Below are positions 8,977-16,963 of a DNA stretch of 64,000 nucleotides, in pieces. The translations under genes and the position numbers were made by a program. Position 1 is the stretch's first letter, and the number at the start of each line of letters is the position of its first letter. The stretch lies in the NCBI RefSeq assembly GCF_004799755.1, contig NZ_SLUB01000012.1, forward strand, positions 1 to 64,000, read 5' to 3'. The DNA comes from Bacillus timonensis. Its GTDB lineage: Bacteria > Bacillota > Bacilli > Bacillales > Bacillaceae_L. The notes below the pieces were generated by a model, which was not told the origin of the DNA, did no database searches, and saw nothing but the letters and a program-made list of their open reading frames with translations.

Positions 8977-9858
8977 ATGCGTAAATATATGGGGGAACTA
9001 GGTCTTACAATTGTAGCCATCATCTGGGGGAGTGGGTTTGTGGCAAGTGCGGTGTCGCTCGAACATTACACACCTTATCAAATTCTTGCTATTCGTTTCC
9101 TAGTAGGTTTCATTTTGTTAAGCCTGGTGTTTTTTAAGAAACTAAAAAAAATCAAAAAGAGCACGCTTATAAAAGGGTCCATCATAGGAATCTTTTTATA
9201 CTTGGCATTTGCCCTTCAAACAGTTGGATTGGTTTATACGACACCATCGAAAAACGCATTTTTGACAGCGGTGAATGTGGTCATTGTTCCGTTTATCGCG
9301 TTTTTCCTATATAAGCGAAAAATGGATAGGTTCGAATGGCTGGGTGCATTTTTAGCCATTACAGGAATTGGTGTGTTGTCACTGAAGTTCACTGGGGAAG
9401 TCAATATTGGGGATCTGCTTACATTATTATGTGCTGTCGGGTTTGCATTTCATATTTTTTACACAGCTCAATTTGTAAAAGACGAAGATCCAGTACTATT
9501 AACGGTTATTCAAATGGGCGTTGCTGCAATTTTAGGATTTACTGTGGTCATTTTTCGGGGAGAAACAGATTTTTCGATGAATGTAGAAGGAGTGTTCAAT
9601 GTCCTATATCTAGGAGTGTTCTCCACAACAATTGCTTTTTTATTACAAACAGTCGCACAAAAATATACAACAGAAACGAAGGCAGCAATTATCTTGTCAA
9701 CGGAGGCGTTATGGGGAACCGTGTTCTCCATTATCATCTTAAGCGATCTTTTAACGATAAAAATGGTAATCGGAGCAATCCTGATCCTTGTAGCAATCAT
9801 CATTTCAGAAACAAAACTGACCTTTTTAAAGAAAAAAAGCTACAATGAAGCAATATAG
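8977..9858 (+). CDS. EamA/DMT-family transporter
   Basis: A membrane protein of 293 aa with ten predicted helices in two EamA repeats (about 5-140 and 150-285). The N-terminal motif IWGSGFVASAVSLEHY and the second repeat LSTEALWGTVFS are typical of drug/metabolite exporters. GGAGG precedes ATG 8977. Substrate unknown; the family exports amino acids, metabolites or drugs. It is monocistronic between the LysR gene and a strong terminator. Confidence 0.85.
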   Translation: MRKYMGELGLTIVAIIWGSGFVASAVSLEHYTPYQILAIRFLVGFILLSLVFFKKLKKIKKSTLIKGSIIGIFLYLAFALQTVGLVYTTPSKNAFLTAVNVVIVPFIAFFLYKRKMDRFEWLGAFLAITGIGVLSLKFTGEVNIGDLLTLLCAVGFAFHIFYTAQFVKDEDPVLLTVIQMGVAAILGFTVVIFRGETDFSMNVEGVFNVLYLGVFSTTIAFLLQTVAQKYTTETKAAIILSTEALWGTVFSIIILSDLLTIKMVIGAILILVAIIISETKLTFLKKKSYNEAI

Positions 9859-9908
9859 CAATCGTAAAAGAATTAGTCAAAAGTCTAAAAGATAAGAAAC
9901 AAATAGGA

Positions 9909-9940
9909 AAAGCTGAGCCAATTGGTGCTCGGCTTTTTTC
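9909..9940 (+). terminator. Rho-independent terminator after the first EamA gene
   Basis: AGCTGAGC (9911-9918) pairs with GCTCGGCT (9927-9934), followed by TTTTTTC. Confidence 0.8.
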
Positions 9941-10017
9941 TTATTTAAGGAATAGCCTTTTCAAGTCTTTCAAATTTTGGTAACATATGGGCAATACATA
10001 AATCGGAGGAAGCGCTG

Positions 10018-10935
10018 ATGAACAAAAAAATGGCGGGGCTTTCCATTGCAGCAGGTGCAACATTATGGGGGATTATCGGCTTGTTTGTAAGCAATCTGTA
10101 CGCAATTGGCTTTACGCCACTTCAAGTTGTGGGGGTAAGAGCAATCGCAGCTTCCATTTTTCTGATTACATATGCCTTACTAACAAACCCTCAAGCCTTT
10201 AAAATCAAGATACCTGACAGCAAATATTTTATTGGAACTGGAATCATTAGTATTGTCCTATTTAACTGGTGCATGTTTGTGGCGATTGAGGAAACCTCGA
10301 TATCCGTTGCTGCCATTCTGCTTTATACTGCACCAGCATTTGTCACGATTTTTGCAAGACTCCTATTTAAAGAGAAACTCACCCTTCGAAAAATGCTGGC
10401 ACTTGCCGTAACCATTGTAGGCTGTGCATTTGTAGTTGGGGTCTTTCCTAATTTTTCGGGGACGATCTCGCTCTTTGGACTTGTGGTTGGAATCGGTTCC
10501 GGTTTCTTTTATGCGCTATATAGCATTTTTGGCAAGTTTGCTCTTGAAAAATATGATTCTCTTACTGTCACGGTATATACGTTTATATTTGCAGCAGTTG
10601 CCGTGACACCGTTTAGTGGAATCTGGTCTGCTGTAAATTTGTTTGCAGATATCAAATCATGGTTGTATATTGCAGGACTTGGCTTTCTTTCATCGATGCT
10701 GGCGTTTATTCTATATACAAAGGGATTACAGTATATTGAATCAAGCCGAGCTTCCATCATAGCAACCATTGAACCTGTTGTCGCCGCCATTATTGGTTTT
10801 TTTATCTTCCAAGAAACGTTGCAAATGTGGCAATATGTAGGGATTATCATGGTGATTGCCGCCGTCATCATCGTTCAAGAAAATAGTCGGAGTCTTCCGG
10901 AAAAAACTATAGCAGATAATGAGGCATCTTTATAA
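10018..10935 (+). CDS. EamA/DMT-family transporter, second copy
   Basis: A membrane protein of 305 aa with ten predicted helices. The opening GATLWGIIGLFVSNLY and the second-repeat segment SSRASIIATIEPVVAAIIGF are characteristic of EamA carriers. It is only distantly similar to the preceding transporter, so this is not a recent duplication. GGAGG lies upstream of ATG 10018. It is followed after 18 bases by a small membrane protein gene, probably on the same transcript. Substrate unknown. Confidence 0.85.
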   Translation: MNKKMAGLSIAAGATLWGIIGLFVSNLYAIGFTPLQVVGVRAIAASIFLITYALLTNPQAFKIKIPDSKYFIGTGIISIVLFNWCMFVAIEETSISVAAILLYTAPAFVTIFARLLFKEKLTLRKMLALAVTIVGCAFVVGVFPNFSGTISLFGLVVGIGSGFFYALYSIFGKFALEKYDSLTVTVYTFIFAAVAVTPFSGIWSAVNLFADIKSWLYIAGLGFLSSMLAFILYTKGLQYIESSRASIIATIEPVVAAIIGFFIFQETLQMWQYVGIIMVIAAVIIVQENSRSLPEKTIADNEASL

Positions 10936-10953
10936 AAGAGGTGAATATAGACA

Positions 10954-11148
10954 ATGAAACTAGCATTTATTATCGTCATCATTCTTGGAATCGCTGCATT
11001 TATCGGTACAATTATGATAGCAGGTAAAGGCGATGCAAACTACCGTGAAAAAACGAAGAGAAACAGCATCAATCTAACCGTCATTTATGCCGTTGTGATT
11101 CTGCTCTCTTTGATTGCAGTTGGAATTTATATTAAGATGTACACATGA
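10954..11148 (+). CDS. Small two-helix membrane protein
   Basis: A 64-aa protein with an N-terminal hydrophobic helix (about 2-24), a charged middle (GDANYREKTKRN) and a second helix (about 41-61). AGAGGTG precedes ATG 10954. It directly follows the EamA transporter and precedes a terminator, so it is probably co-transcribed. I do not recognise a named family. Confidence 0.7.
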   Translation: MKLAFIIVIILGIAAFIGTIMIAGKGDANYREKTKRNSINLTVIYAVVILLSLIAVGIYIKMYT

Positions 11149-11153
11149 AAATG

Positions 11154-11179
11154 AAGTGTCCTTAACGGGCACTTTTTTT
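11154..11179 (+). terminator. Rho-independent terminator
   Basis: AAGTGTCC pairs with GGGCACTT around TTAAC, followed by a run of T. Confidence 0.8.
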
Positions 11180-11234
11180 GATTAAAACGCACACTTTTTC
11201 CTCACATACCCATAAATTGAATCTAGGGTGATTA

Positions 11235-12077
11235 ATGATGCGAACTCAAAATCAAAAAGAATTTACCGCTTATCATCAAAAGTATTTTCGTCCATCATGT
11301 TTGAAAGCTTTAAATGTAAGATTTAATGATTGGAAATTCTACGATCCTTATTATGATAAGACGTATGATCAGATCCAGCTACCGCGAGAGTTAACGAAGA
11401 CACCTGAGGATACACTAATCAACTATTTTAGTATTCTACGGGAAGCGGCAACTTTAGGGGTGAGGTCTTGCGGTTCGATAGGCCATGGTGATCTTCCATT
11501 CCCGATTGCCTATCATTTTTTGTCAAGAGAATACCAAGAAAAACTAAGCTATGAAAAATATGTAGATTCGTTTGCTGGAATTGGACATACGAGTTTGCTA
11601 AAGCTTTGCCGAGTACCAGCTGATGAGCGGGAAATCAGATTTTTTTATGAAATTGAAACAATAGAATTGCGGGAAGAGCTGATGGTTGAGTACTTTGGCT
11701 ATTCGTATGGATTCATCCAGCTTGAACACGAAAAAGATGGCTTTCGAATTTCCAATGTGAGTAAAACGAGAGAAGATTTTCTATGTGCACCGTATCACGG
11801 CTGGAGCCATGATGGGGAATCGGTCGTAGACATTAAATTTGGGCAATGGTGCAAAATGATTCACCATAAATACCCCACAATGAAAAATGGATACACAAAA
11901 AATATCTGCTTTCATGGCAATGACGGAGCGGATTATTGTATCGTTTTTTTTACCTTAACAAATGGAACAGACGTAGAAATTGCACAATTTCGCAAAGTAG
12001 GGGATGGATCTTGGGATCAGGTTCATATCAAGCCTGAAGAAGATTGTTTACCAAAAAAGGAAGATGACCATAAATAA
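11235..12077 (+). CDS. Conserved hypothetical protein, soluble, 280 aa
   Basis: I do not recognise the family. The product is soluble and rich in aromatic residues and histidine, with no signal peptide or membrane segment. Visible islands include CGSIGHGDLPFP near residue 77, YHGWSHDGESVVD near 189 and ICFHGNDGADYCIVFFT near 233. These could be ligand- or metal-binding loops, but nothing proves it. It stands alone, with a terminator on each side. The start at 11235 follows a weak AGGGTGA; the ATG three bases later (11238) is an alternative. Confidence 0.7.
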   Translation: MMRTQNQKEFTAYHQKYFRPSCLKALNVRFNDWKFYDPYYDKTYDQIQLPRELTKTPEDTLINYFSILREAATLGVRSCGSIGHGDLPFPIAYHFLSREYQEKLSYEKYVDSFAGIGHTSLLKLCRVPADEREIRFFYEIETIELREELMVEYFGYSYGFIQLEHEKDGFRISNVSKTREDFLCAPYHGWSHDGESVVDIKFGQWCKMIHHKYPTMKNGYTKNICFHGNDGADYCIVFFTLTNGTDVEIAQFRKVGDGSWDQVHIKPEEDCLPKKEDDHK

Positions 12078-12089
12078 AATTAGAACTAT

Positions 12090-12120
12090 GCGTTAATCTA
12101 TGAAGGATTAACGCTTTTTT
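12090..12120 (+). terminator. Rho-independent terminator
   Basis: GCGTTAATC (12090-12098) pairs perfectly with GATTAACGC (12106-12114), followed by TTTTTT. The same stem recurs at 44203. Confidence 0.85.
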
Positions 12121-12162
12121 ATGTTTTAAAAAGCAAAGTTTCAACAAAAATAAGACTAAATT

Positions 12163-12204
12163 CAATAATATTTTATTGTAAAACGATAAAAACTATGATA
12201 AATT
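12163..12204 (+). promoter_or_regulatory. Candidate promoter with inverted repeat for the DUF2975/XRE pair
   Basis: CAATAA-TATT-TTATTG (12163-12178) is an inverted repeat overlapping a possible -35 TTGTAA (12176-12181). A 17-base spacer and TAAATT (12199-12204) follow. XRE regulators of this pair type often control themselves, so this is a candidate operator. The region is very AT-rich and the call is tentative. Confidence 0.35.
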
Positions 12205-12235
12205 AAATTGACAATAAATGAATGAGGTGCTTTTT

Positions 12236-12727
12236 ATGAAACAAAGTTCAACCCTTTTTTTAAAGCTAGCTGTTATTATAATGGGAATTCCCGTTTTGGC
12301 TCTGTGCCTATTTTTATTACCTAATATAGTAAAAGTTGCATTTGGGGAAGCGGCAGATGGTGCAACGCTGGGTTATATGGTTCTTGGCATTTTAACACTT
12401 ATGTACATTTCGGCGGTCCCGTATTATGTTGCATTGTTTCAAGCGTTTAAGCTGTTGAATTATATAGACAAGAACATTGCGTTTTCGGATTTATCAGTAA
12501 GTGCTCTAAAGAAAATTCGAAACTGTGCTATCACCATCAGTTGCTTGTACCTAGCTGCCTTACCATTCGTCTTTTTCATAGCACAGTGGGATGATGCACC
12601 AGGTCTTGTCTTAATTGGATTGGTCGTTGTTGGTGCATCAATGGTGATTGCTGTCTTTGCTGCAGTTCTAAAAAAACTTTTACAAGAAGCAATTCGTATC
12701 AAAACAGAAAATGATTTAACGGTCTGA
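12236..12727 (+). CDS. DUF2975-family membrane protein
   Basis: A membrane protein of 163 aa with four predicted helices (about 9-28, 42-66, 97-118, 127-150). The segment LLNYIDKNIAFSDLSVSALKKI between helices two and three is typical of DUF2975. ATG 12236 is chosen over 12218 because GAGGTG at 12221-12226 has ideal spacing. The XRE gene follows within 10 bases, the usual arrangement for this family (as in B. subtilis YoaS/YozG). Function unknown; an anti-repressor or sensor role is an inference. Confidence 0.8.
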   Translation: MKQSSTLFLKLAVIIMGIPVLALCLFLLPNIVKVAFGEAADGATLGYMVLGILTLMYISAVPYYVALFQAFKLLNYIDKNIAFSDLSVSALKKIRNCAITISCLYLAALPFVFFIAQWDDAPGLVLIGLVVVGASMVIAVFAAVLKKLLQEAIRIKTENDLTV

Positions 12728-12737
12728 GGTGAAAACA

Positions 12738-12947
12738 ATGGCAATTATAATCAATATAGATGTGATGTTGGCAAAAAGGAAAATGAGTGTAACAGAACTA
12801 TCTGAAAGAGTTGGGATCACAATCGCAAACATTTCTATATTAAAAAATGGAAAAGCAAAAGCGATTCGACTATCCACATTAGATGCAATCTGCAAAGCTT
12901 TGGACTGTCAACCAGGGGATCTACTAGAATATCGAAGCGATAATTGA
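12738..12947 (+). CDS. Small XRE/Cro-family regulator (YozG-like)
   Basis: A single-domain helix-turn-helix protein of about 69 aa. The core LSERVGITIANISILKNGKA forms the HTH, and the C-terminal LDAICKALDCQPGDLLEYR is the signature of YozG-like regulators. ATG 12738 has GAGGTG at 12726-12731, inside the end of the upstream gene; an in-frame GTG at 12729 is inside that site and rejected. It forms a two-gene unit with the DUF2975 protein. Confidence 0.85.
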   Translation: MAIIINIDVMLAKRKMSVTELSERVGITIANISILKNGKAKAIRLSTLDAICKALDCQPGDLLEYRSDN

Positions 12948-12992
12948 TGGGACACTCAGGACTCACTACTCGTACCAATGGAGGAGAAAACA

Positions 12993-13754
12993 ATGTCAAT
13001 GAAAATTCCATTTTTTAATCAAAGACAATTAAACAATTCACTACAGGTTTCTGACCAAGATACACCGGAACACATCGCAATTGTGATGGACGGAAACGGA
13101 CGCTGGGCTAAGAAGCGTGGCTTGCCCAGAGTTGCAGGACATAAAGAAGGGGTATCTACTGTTTTTAAAATTGTTAAGGCTGCAGCCAAATGTAATGTGA
13201 AGGTACTGACACTTTATACGTTTTCTACGGAAAACTGGAAACGACCAAAATCCGAGGTTGAAACGATTTTGAGACTTCCTAAGGAGTTTCTTCATATATA
13301 TTTGCCTGAGCTTATATCGAATAATGTGCGCATTGAGGCAATCGGGGATATGGACAATCTTCCAGCCCATACACGTGAAGCGATTCAGTATGCAATCCAA
13401 CGAACCCGAGACAATGACGGTCTTCAGCTGAATTTTGCACTCAACTATGGGGGCAGAACTGAGATTTTGAATGCCATGAAAAAAATGTTCTCGGATATGA
13501 ACGATTCGAAAATGTCGCTGGATGAACTGGATGAACAGCGGTTTTCAAGGTATTTGTATACAGCTGATCTACCAGACCCTGATCTACTGATTCGTACGGG
13601 TGGGGAAAAGCGCCTGAGCAATTTTCTCCTTTGGCAATTAGCCTATACAGAATTCTGGTTCACCGATGTGCTGTGGCCAGATTTCTCCGAAAAGGAATTT
13701 CTGCAAGCCCTGGATGAATTCAGGAACCGAAAAAGAAGATATGGCGGAATCTAA
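12993..13754 (+). CDS. Isoprenyl transferase (UppS family), orphan locus
   Basis: A cis-prenyltransferase of about 253 aa that condenses isopentenyl diphosphate onto an allylic primer to make undecaprenyl diphosphate or a shorter relative. The catalytic aspartate D33 lies in IAIVMDGNGRWAKKRG. The RxG binding region (LTLYTFSTENWKRP) and C-terminal DLLIRTGGEKRLSNFLLWQ are intact. Start: GGAGG at about 12980-12985 fits ATG 12993 better than ATG 12978. The housekeeping uppS normally sits with frr, cdsA and dxr. None is here, so this is probably a second copy. Confidence 0.9.
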   Translation: MSMKIPFFNQRQLNNSLQVSDQDTPEHIAIVMDGNGRWAKKRGLPRVAGHKEGVSTVFKIVKAAAKCNVKVLTLYTFSTENWKRPKSEVETILRLPKEFLHIYLPELISNNVRIEAIGDMDNLPAHTREAIQYAIQRTRDNDGLQLNFALNYGGRTEILNAMKKMFSDMNDSKMSLDELDEQRFSRYLYTADLPDPDLLIRTGGEKRLSNFLLWQLAYTEFWFTDVLWPDFSEKEFLQALDEFRNRKRRYGGI

Positions 13755-13764
13755 ACTAGTGAAG

Positions 13765-13791
13765 AGATCATCAAAATGGTGATCTTTTTTA
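13765..13791 (+). terminator. Rho-independent terminator after the isoprenyl transferase
   Basis: AGATCATCA pairs with TGGTGATCT around AAA, followed by TTTTTT. Confidence 0.8.
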
Positions 13792-13855
13792 TTTACTTTC
13801 AATACCTTATAAAGTACTATTATGTTATGCGATATATCGAGGCACATAATACTTA

Positions 13856-13884
13856 GGGACACGGGGACAGGTTCCTTGTCCCAA
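13856..13884 (+). repeat. REP-like palindromic repeat, copy 3
   Basis: GGGACACGGGGACAGGTTCC followed by TTGTCCCAA. The inner arms GGGAC (13864-13868) and GTCCC (13878-13882) pair. Like copy 1 it lies immediately upstream of the ribosome site of a regulator gene. Confidence 0.7.
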
Positions 13885-13903
13885 CGAAAGAAGGGATATC
13901 AGT

Positions 13904-14224
13904 ATGGCATACAATGGGGGACCGATGACAGAAGCAATGTATTATGTACTACTGGCATTAATGCATCCTAATCATGGGTATCAGCTTATGCATGCAATTA
14001 CGGAAGTTTCAAATGGTCGAGTGAAAATGGGGCCTGGAACACTCTACGGAGTCCTATCACGGATGCAAAAGGACGGCCTCATTTCATTAGCGGAAGATGA
14101 CGGTAGGAGAAAGACTTATGAAATTACACATGAGGGAGAACATGCACTAAGGGTGGAGTATGATCGACTCAAATCCATGATCCAAGATGGGAATATATTA
14201 GAGGGTGGTGAGGGGAATGAATAG
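13904..14224 (+). CDS. PadR-family transcriptional regulator
   Basis: A winged-helix repressor of 106 aa. The pattern YYVLLALMHPNHGYQLMHAI, then GTLYGVLSRMQKDGLIS and RRKTYEITHEG, is the classic PadR layout: HTH plus a short C-terminal dimer helix. It overlaps the start of the DUF2812 gene by eight bases, and this PadR/DUF2812 pairing recurs in Firmicutes. It probably controls its own transcript. No clear palindrome was seen because the REP element occupies the upstream region. Confidence 0.88.
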   Translation: MAYNGGPMTEAMYYVLLALMHPNHGYQLMHAITEVSNGRVKMGPGTLYGVLSRMQKDGLISLAEDDGRRKTYEITHEGEHALRVEYDRLKSMIQDGNILEGGEGNE

Positions 14225-15404
14225 AATCGTACGAAAAATTCGTCCCAGTGATTATTGGCGAATCGGAGAGCATGAAAGCTGGTTTCAAGATATGGCAGCT
14301 CAAGGGTTACATCTAAAAAAGATGGGGAAATTTTTTGCTCATTTTGTTAAAGGTGAACCGAAAAAAATGAGATACAGAATAGATGTATCGATGAAAAAGA
14401 AGATTTCGTCAGAACAAATCGAGATGTATGCAGAAAGTGGCTGGGATTATGTGACAAGCTATCAATATTTTCAAGTGTATTCATCACCAGAAGAGCTTGA
14501 TGCACCAGAGATCCATACTGACCCGGCCGAGCAATCATATACATTAACGGAACTAGATAAAAAATTAGCCTTAAATGCAGGTTTCGTTGTTGTCGCATTT
14601 CTATTAATAGTTGGCATGATGTCTTCGGTTTGGTTTCTTGATGGAACACCAATCTATGTAATGATTGATGGGGGAGCCATTCAACAAACGATTTTATCCA
14701 TCTTCATTGCCTATTTGGCTTATACTTCCTTGCAAGCAACACTATCGATTCGTACTTTGAAAAAAGACCTGATTGCAGGTAAAGCAATTAATCATCATGC
14801 CCCTTGGAAAAAGCGGCATCGATTAAATTCGACTTTAGCTTTTCTACTTACCATCGTGGTGGGACTGAGTGCTATTATTCCATTCATGCAACTGTATAAA
14901 CATGAAACGAAAACATTGCCCGAGGGAAATTCAGATTTACCGATTATCAGATTAGCGGATGTAGAGCAGAATCCAGCTTTAGTTCGTGGAGAGTCTGAAT
15001 ATATGAGCGACAATGTGGATTGGTCCAATCGATATACAAGTAGTTGGAGTCCGTTTGCACCTGTGCAATATGAAGCAGATGAAAATGGAGTAGTCCCCGG
15101 AAAAAGGTGGGCAGACGGAAGCGGTGAATACTCACCTAGTATTACTTCAATTTTTTATCAACTAAGTATCCCTTCGATGGCGGATCATTTTGTTGCTGAT
15201 TTAATAGAATGGTATCGGTATAATGATTCTCTTGATAATTACGTCAAAACAAAGCATCCAAGCTTTGATCAGTTAATTATTCATGAGGATAAGGAGTATA
15301 AAGAAGTTTTCGCTTCCAAAGGAAAAAATGTCATTTTTGTTCGGTACAATGGCTATGCAGGTATGGATTCGGTAGTAAAAGCCATTGAAGAGAAAATTAA
15401 CTGA
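14217..15404 (+). CDS. DUF2812 membrane protein, PadR partner
   Basis: A protein of about 395 aa. The N-terminal domain (about 1-110) has the DUF2812 pattern, with HESWFQDMAAQGLHL and aromatic-rich SGWDYVTSYQYFQVYSS. Three membrane helices follow (near 120-140, 150-170 and 208-226), then a soluble C-terminal region (about 240-395) probably on the outside. ATG 14217 has GAGGGG directly upstream; the frame from 14205 is rejected. Partners of PadR regulators in this arrangement are usually envelope-stress or drug-response proteins, but the function is unknown. Confidence 0.8.
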   Translation: MNRIVRKIRPSDYWRIGEHESWFQDMAAQGLHLKKMGKFFAHFVKGEPKKMRYRIDVSMKKKISSEQIEMYAESGWDYVTSYQYFQVYSSPEELDAPEIHTDPAEQSYTLTELDKKLALNAGFVVVAFLLIVGMMSSVWFLDGTPIYVMIDGGAIQQTILSIFIAYLAYTSLQATLSIRTLKKDLIAGKAINHHAPWKKRHRLNSTLAFLLTIVVGLSAIIPFMQLYKHETKTLPEGNSDLPIIRLADVEQNPALVRGESEYMSDNVDWSNRYTSSWSPFAPVQYEADENGVVPGKRWADGSGEYSPSITSIFYQLSIPSMADHFVADLIEWYRYNDSLDNYVKTKHPSFDQLIIHEDKEYKEVFASKGKNVIFVRYNGYAGMDSVVKAIEEKIN

Positions 15405-15519
15405 CTTTTGAATGGATTTTATGAATCTACCGACTCTAGGTCTTTTTTAAAAAAAAGTATATTTAACCAAAAAAGGGCAAATCCTAATCAAGAATATTTA
15501 TGCTTGAGGTGATTTGTCG

Positions 15520-16105
15520 GTGTTTCAGAATTTAGTGACTGGTTTTAATTTTGAGATGCCAGTGCTTCTATCCTGGGATGGCGCAATGGCTGTCGTATTT
15601 TTCTTTACCATCTATTCGTTTTTGGGATGGCTCCTGGAAAATAGCTATAACTATGCCAGAAAACGAGTGTTTTTTAAGGAGAACTTTTTTTTCGGACCAT
15701 TTAAGCCAATGTACGGGTTCGCCCCCCTTTTGCTCATCTTTATAATAGGAAGAGATATGCATTGGTTCATGGTATTGTTTCTTTGTTTTCTAATTCCAAC
15801 AATAGTGGAGTATTGCAGTGGCTTCCTTCTAGAGTGGTTCTTTGGCCGGAAATGGTTGGGACTATTCAGGGCATAAGTGGCAACTGCAAGGACATATTTG
15901 TTTTTCGTATTCGGTTTGCTGGATTGCGCTATCGTTAGTGTGCCTTGCCTACGTCCAACCAGTACTTAAGGATTTGTATGAGGTTGTCGGAAGTTATTGG
16001 GCGTGGATCTGGCCAACAGTAGCACTCTATTTTCTCGGTGAACTCCTATTTGCAATTAGAAGGCATATACCCGAAAACATACGTGCCGGAAATCCAATTC
16101 AATAA
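15520..16105 (+). pseudogene. Putative ABC-transporter type IV (PF06541-like) membrane protein, frameshifted
   Basis: Reading from GTG 15520 gives a membrane protein with FTIYSFLGWLLENSYNYA and FFGPFKPMYGFAPLLL, both typical of this family. The frame reaches FFGRKW and stops at 15876. The expected continuation, WDYSGHKWQLQGHICFSYS, lies in the +2 frame and runs to 16105. One extra T near 15856-15857 (TGG-T-TGG) explains the shift. Joined, the product would be about 194 aa with five or six helices. It may be a true pseudogene or a sequencing error; no slippery heptamer is present. GAGGTGA lies just upstream. Confidence 0.75.
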
Positions 16106-16114
16106 TACGAAATA

Positions 16115-16141
16115 GACGCTTAGTTTAACTAGGCGTTTTTA
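16115..16141 (+). terminator. Rho-independent terminator
   Basis: ACGCTTAG (16116-16123) pairs with CTAGGCGT (16129-16136) around TTTAA, followed by TTTTT. Confidence 0.8.
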
Positions 16142-16167
16142 ATTTTAATCTTTTTTAGGTCTTTTGG

Positions 16168-16217
16168 TTGACAAGATCCTTTTTTTAATATAACATTTAT
16201 CTTGAAGTTAAGATAAA
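16168..16217 (+). promoter_or_regulatory. Sigma-A promoter with overlapping palindromic operator
   Basis: TTGACA (16168-16173), a 17-base spacer and TAACAT (16191-16196) form a near-consensus promoter. Directly overlapping the -10 and start region is TTTATCTT-GAAGTT-AAGATAAA (16196-16217), a perfect 8-bp inverted repeat. Such a position is typical of repressor operators. The ATCTtga...AAGAT pattern resembles boxes of quinone- and thiol-responsive MarR regulators such as MhqR, an inference from memory. No such regulator gene is adjacent. Confidence 0.7.
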
Positions 16218-16286
16218 TACTTCTGAGATAAAATAATTAAAGGTATTTTACAAAAATATCCTTTAATATAAAAAAGGAGAGACATC

Positions 16287-16880
16287 ATGGGTTTATTAGA
16301 TAAACTTTTTGGTAACCAACAAAAGGAGGAAAAAGTAATGTCAAACGAAAAATTAAACATTGGTATTATTTTAGGTAGTACTCGTGAAGGACGCGTAAGT
16401 CCTCAAGTAGGAGCATGGGTAAAAGAAATCGCGGATAAGCGTGGAGATGCTAACTACGAAATCGTTGATATCGCAGACTTCAAATTACCATTCTTAGGTG
16501 AAGCAGATGCACCTGGAATCGGGGCTTGGAACGAAAAATTAGCTAATCTTGATGGATTCGTATTCATCGTTCAAGAATATAACCATTCTATCACTGGAGC
16601 ATTGAAAAATGCGTTAGACCTAGCTCGTGAAGCTTGGAACAACAAAGCTGCTGGTATCGTAAGTTACGGTTCAACTGGTGGTGCACGTGCTGCAGAACAC
16701 CTACGTGGAATCATGGGTGAATTAATGATCGCGGACGTTCGTACACATCCAACTCTTTCATTATTCACTGACTTCGAAAACGGTTCTGAGTTCAAACCTC
16801 AAGATCTACACTTAGACAACGTAAACTTAATGTTAGACCAAGTAGTAGCTTGGAGCGGAGCATTAAAAACAGTACGCTAA
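16287..16880 (+). CDS. NADPH-dependent FMN reductase-family flavoprotein with two possible starts
   Basis: A flavodoxin-like oxidoreductase. GIILGSTREGRVSPQVGAW is the FMN phosphate-binding loop and EYNHSITGALKNALD the conserved family motif. Such enzymes reduce FMN, quinones or azo compounds. Two starts are each preceded by a strong ribosome site: ATG 16287 (AAAGGAG), which adds the leader MGLLDKLFGNQQKEEKV, and ATG 16338 (AAAGGAGG), which gives the bare domain of 180 aa. Codons are strongly biased to CGT, GGT and GTA-type optimal codons compared with neighbours, suggesting high expression. Regulated by the palindrome over the promoter. Confidence 0.85.
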   Translation: MGLLDKLFGNQQKEEKVMSNEKLNIGIILGSTREGRVSPQVGAWVKEIADKRGDANYEIVDIADFKLPFLGEADAPGIGAWNEKLANLDGFVFIVQEYNHSITGALKNALDLAREAWNNKAAGIVSYGSTGGARAAEHLRGIMGELMIADVRTHPTLSLFTDFENGSEFKPQDLHLDNVNLMLDQVVAWSGALKTVR

Positions 16881-16889
16881 TAACGAAAA

Positions 16890-16927
16890 AAACAGGATGA
16901 GCCTTTAAGTGGGCCATCCTGTTTTTA
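16890..16927 (+). terminator. Rho-independent terminator
   Basis: AACAGGATG(A)GCC pairs with GGGCCATCCTGTT, followed by TTTT. Confidence 0.85.
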
Positions 16928-16963
16928 TGTGAACTTAGTAATTAGTTTTATTTAGTTGTGTAT

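Noticed and set aside
9336-9848. A 170-codon plus-strand frame
   Set aside because: It overlaps the EamA gene in another frame, with cysteine-rich low-quality sequence typical of shadow frames.
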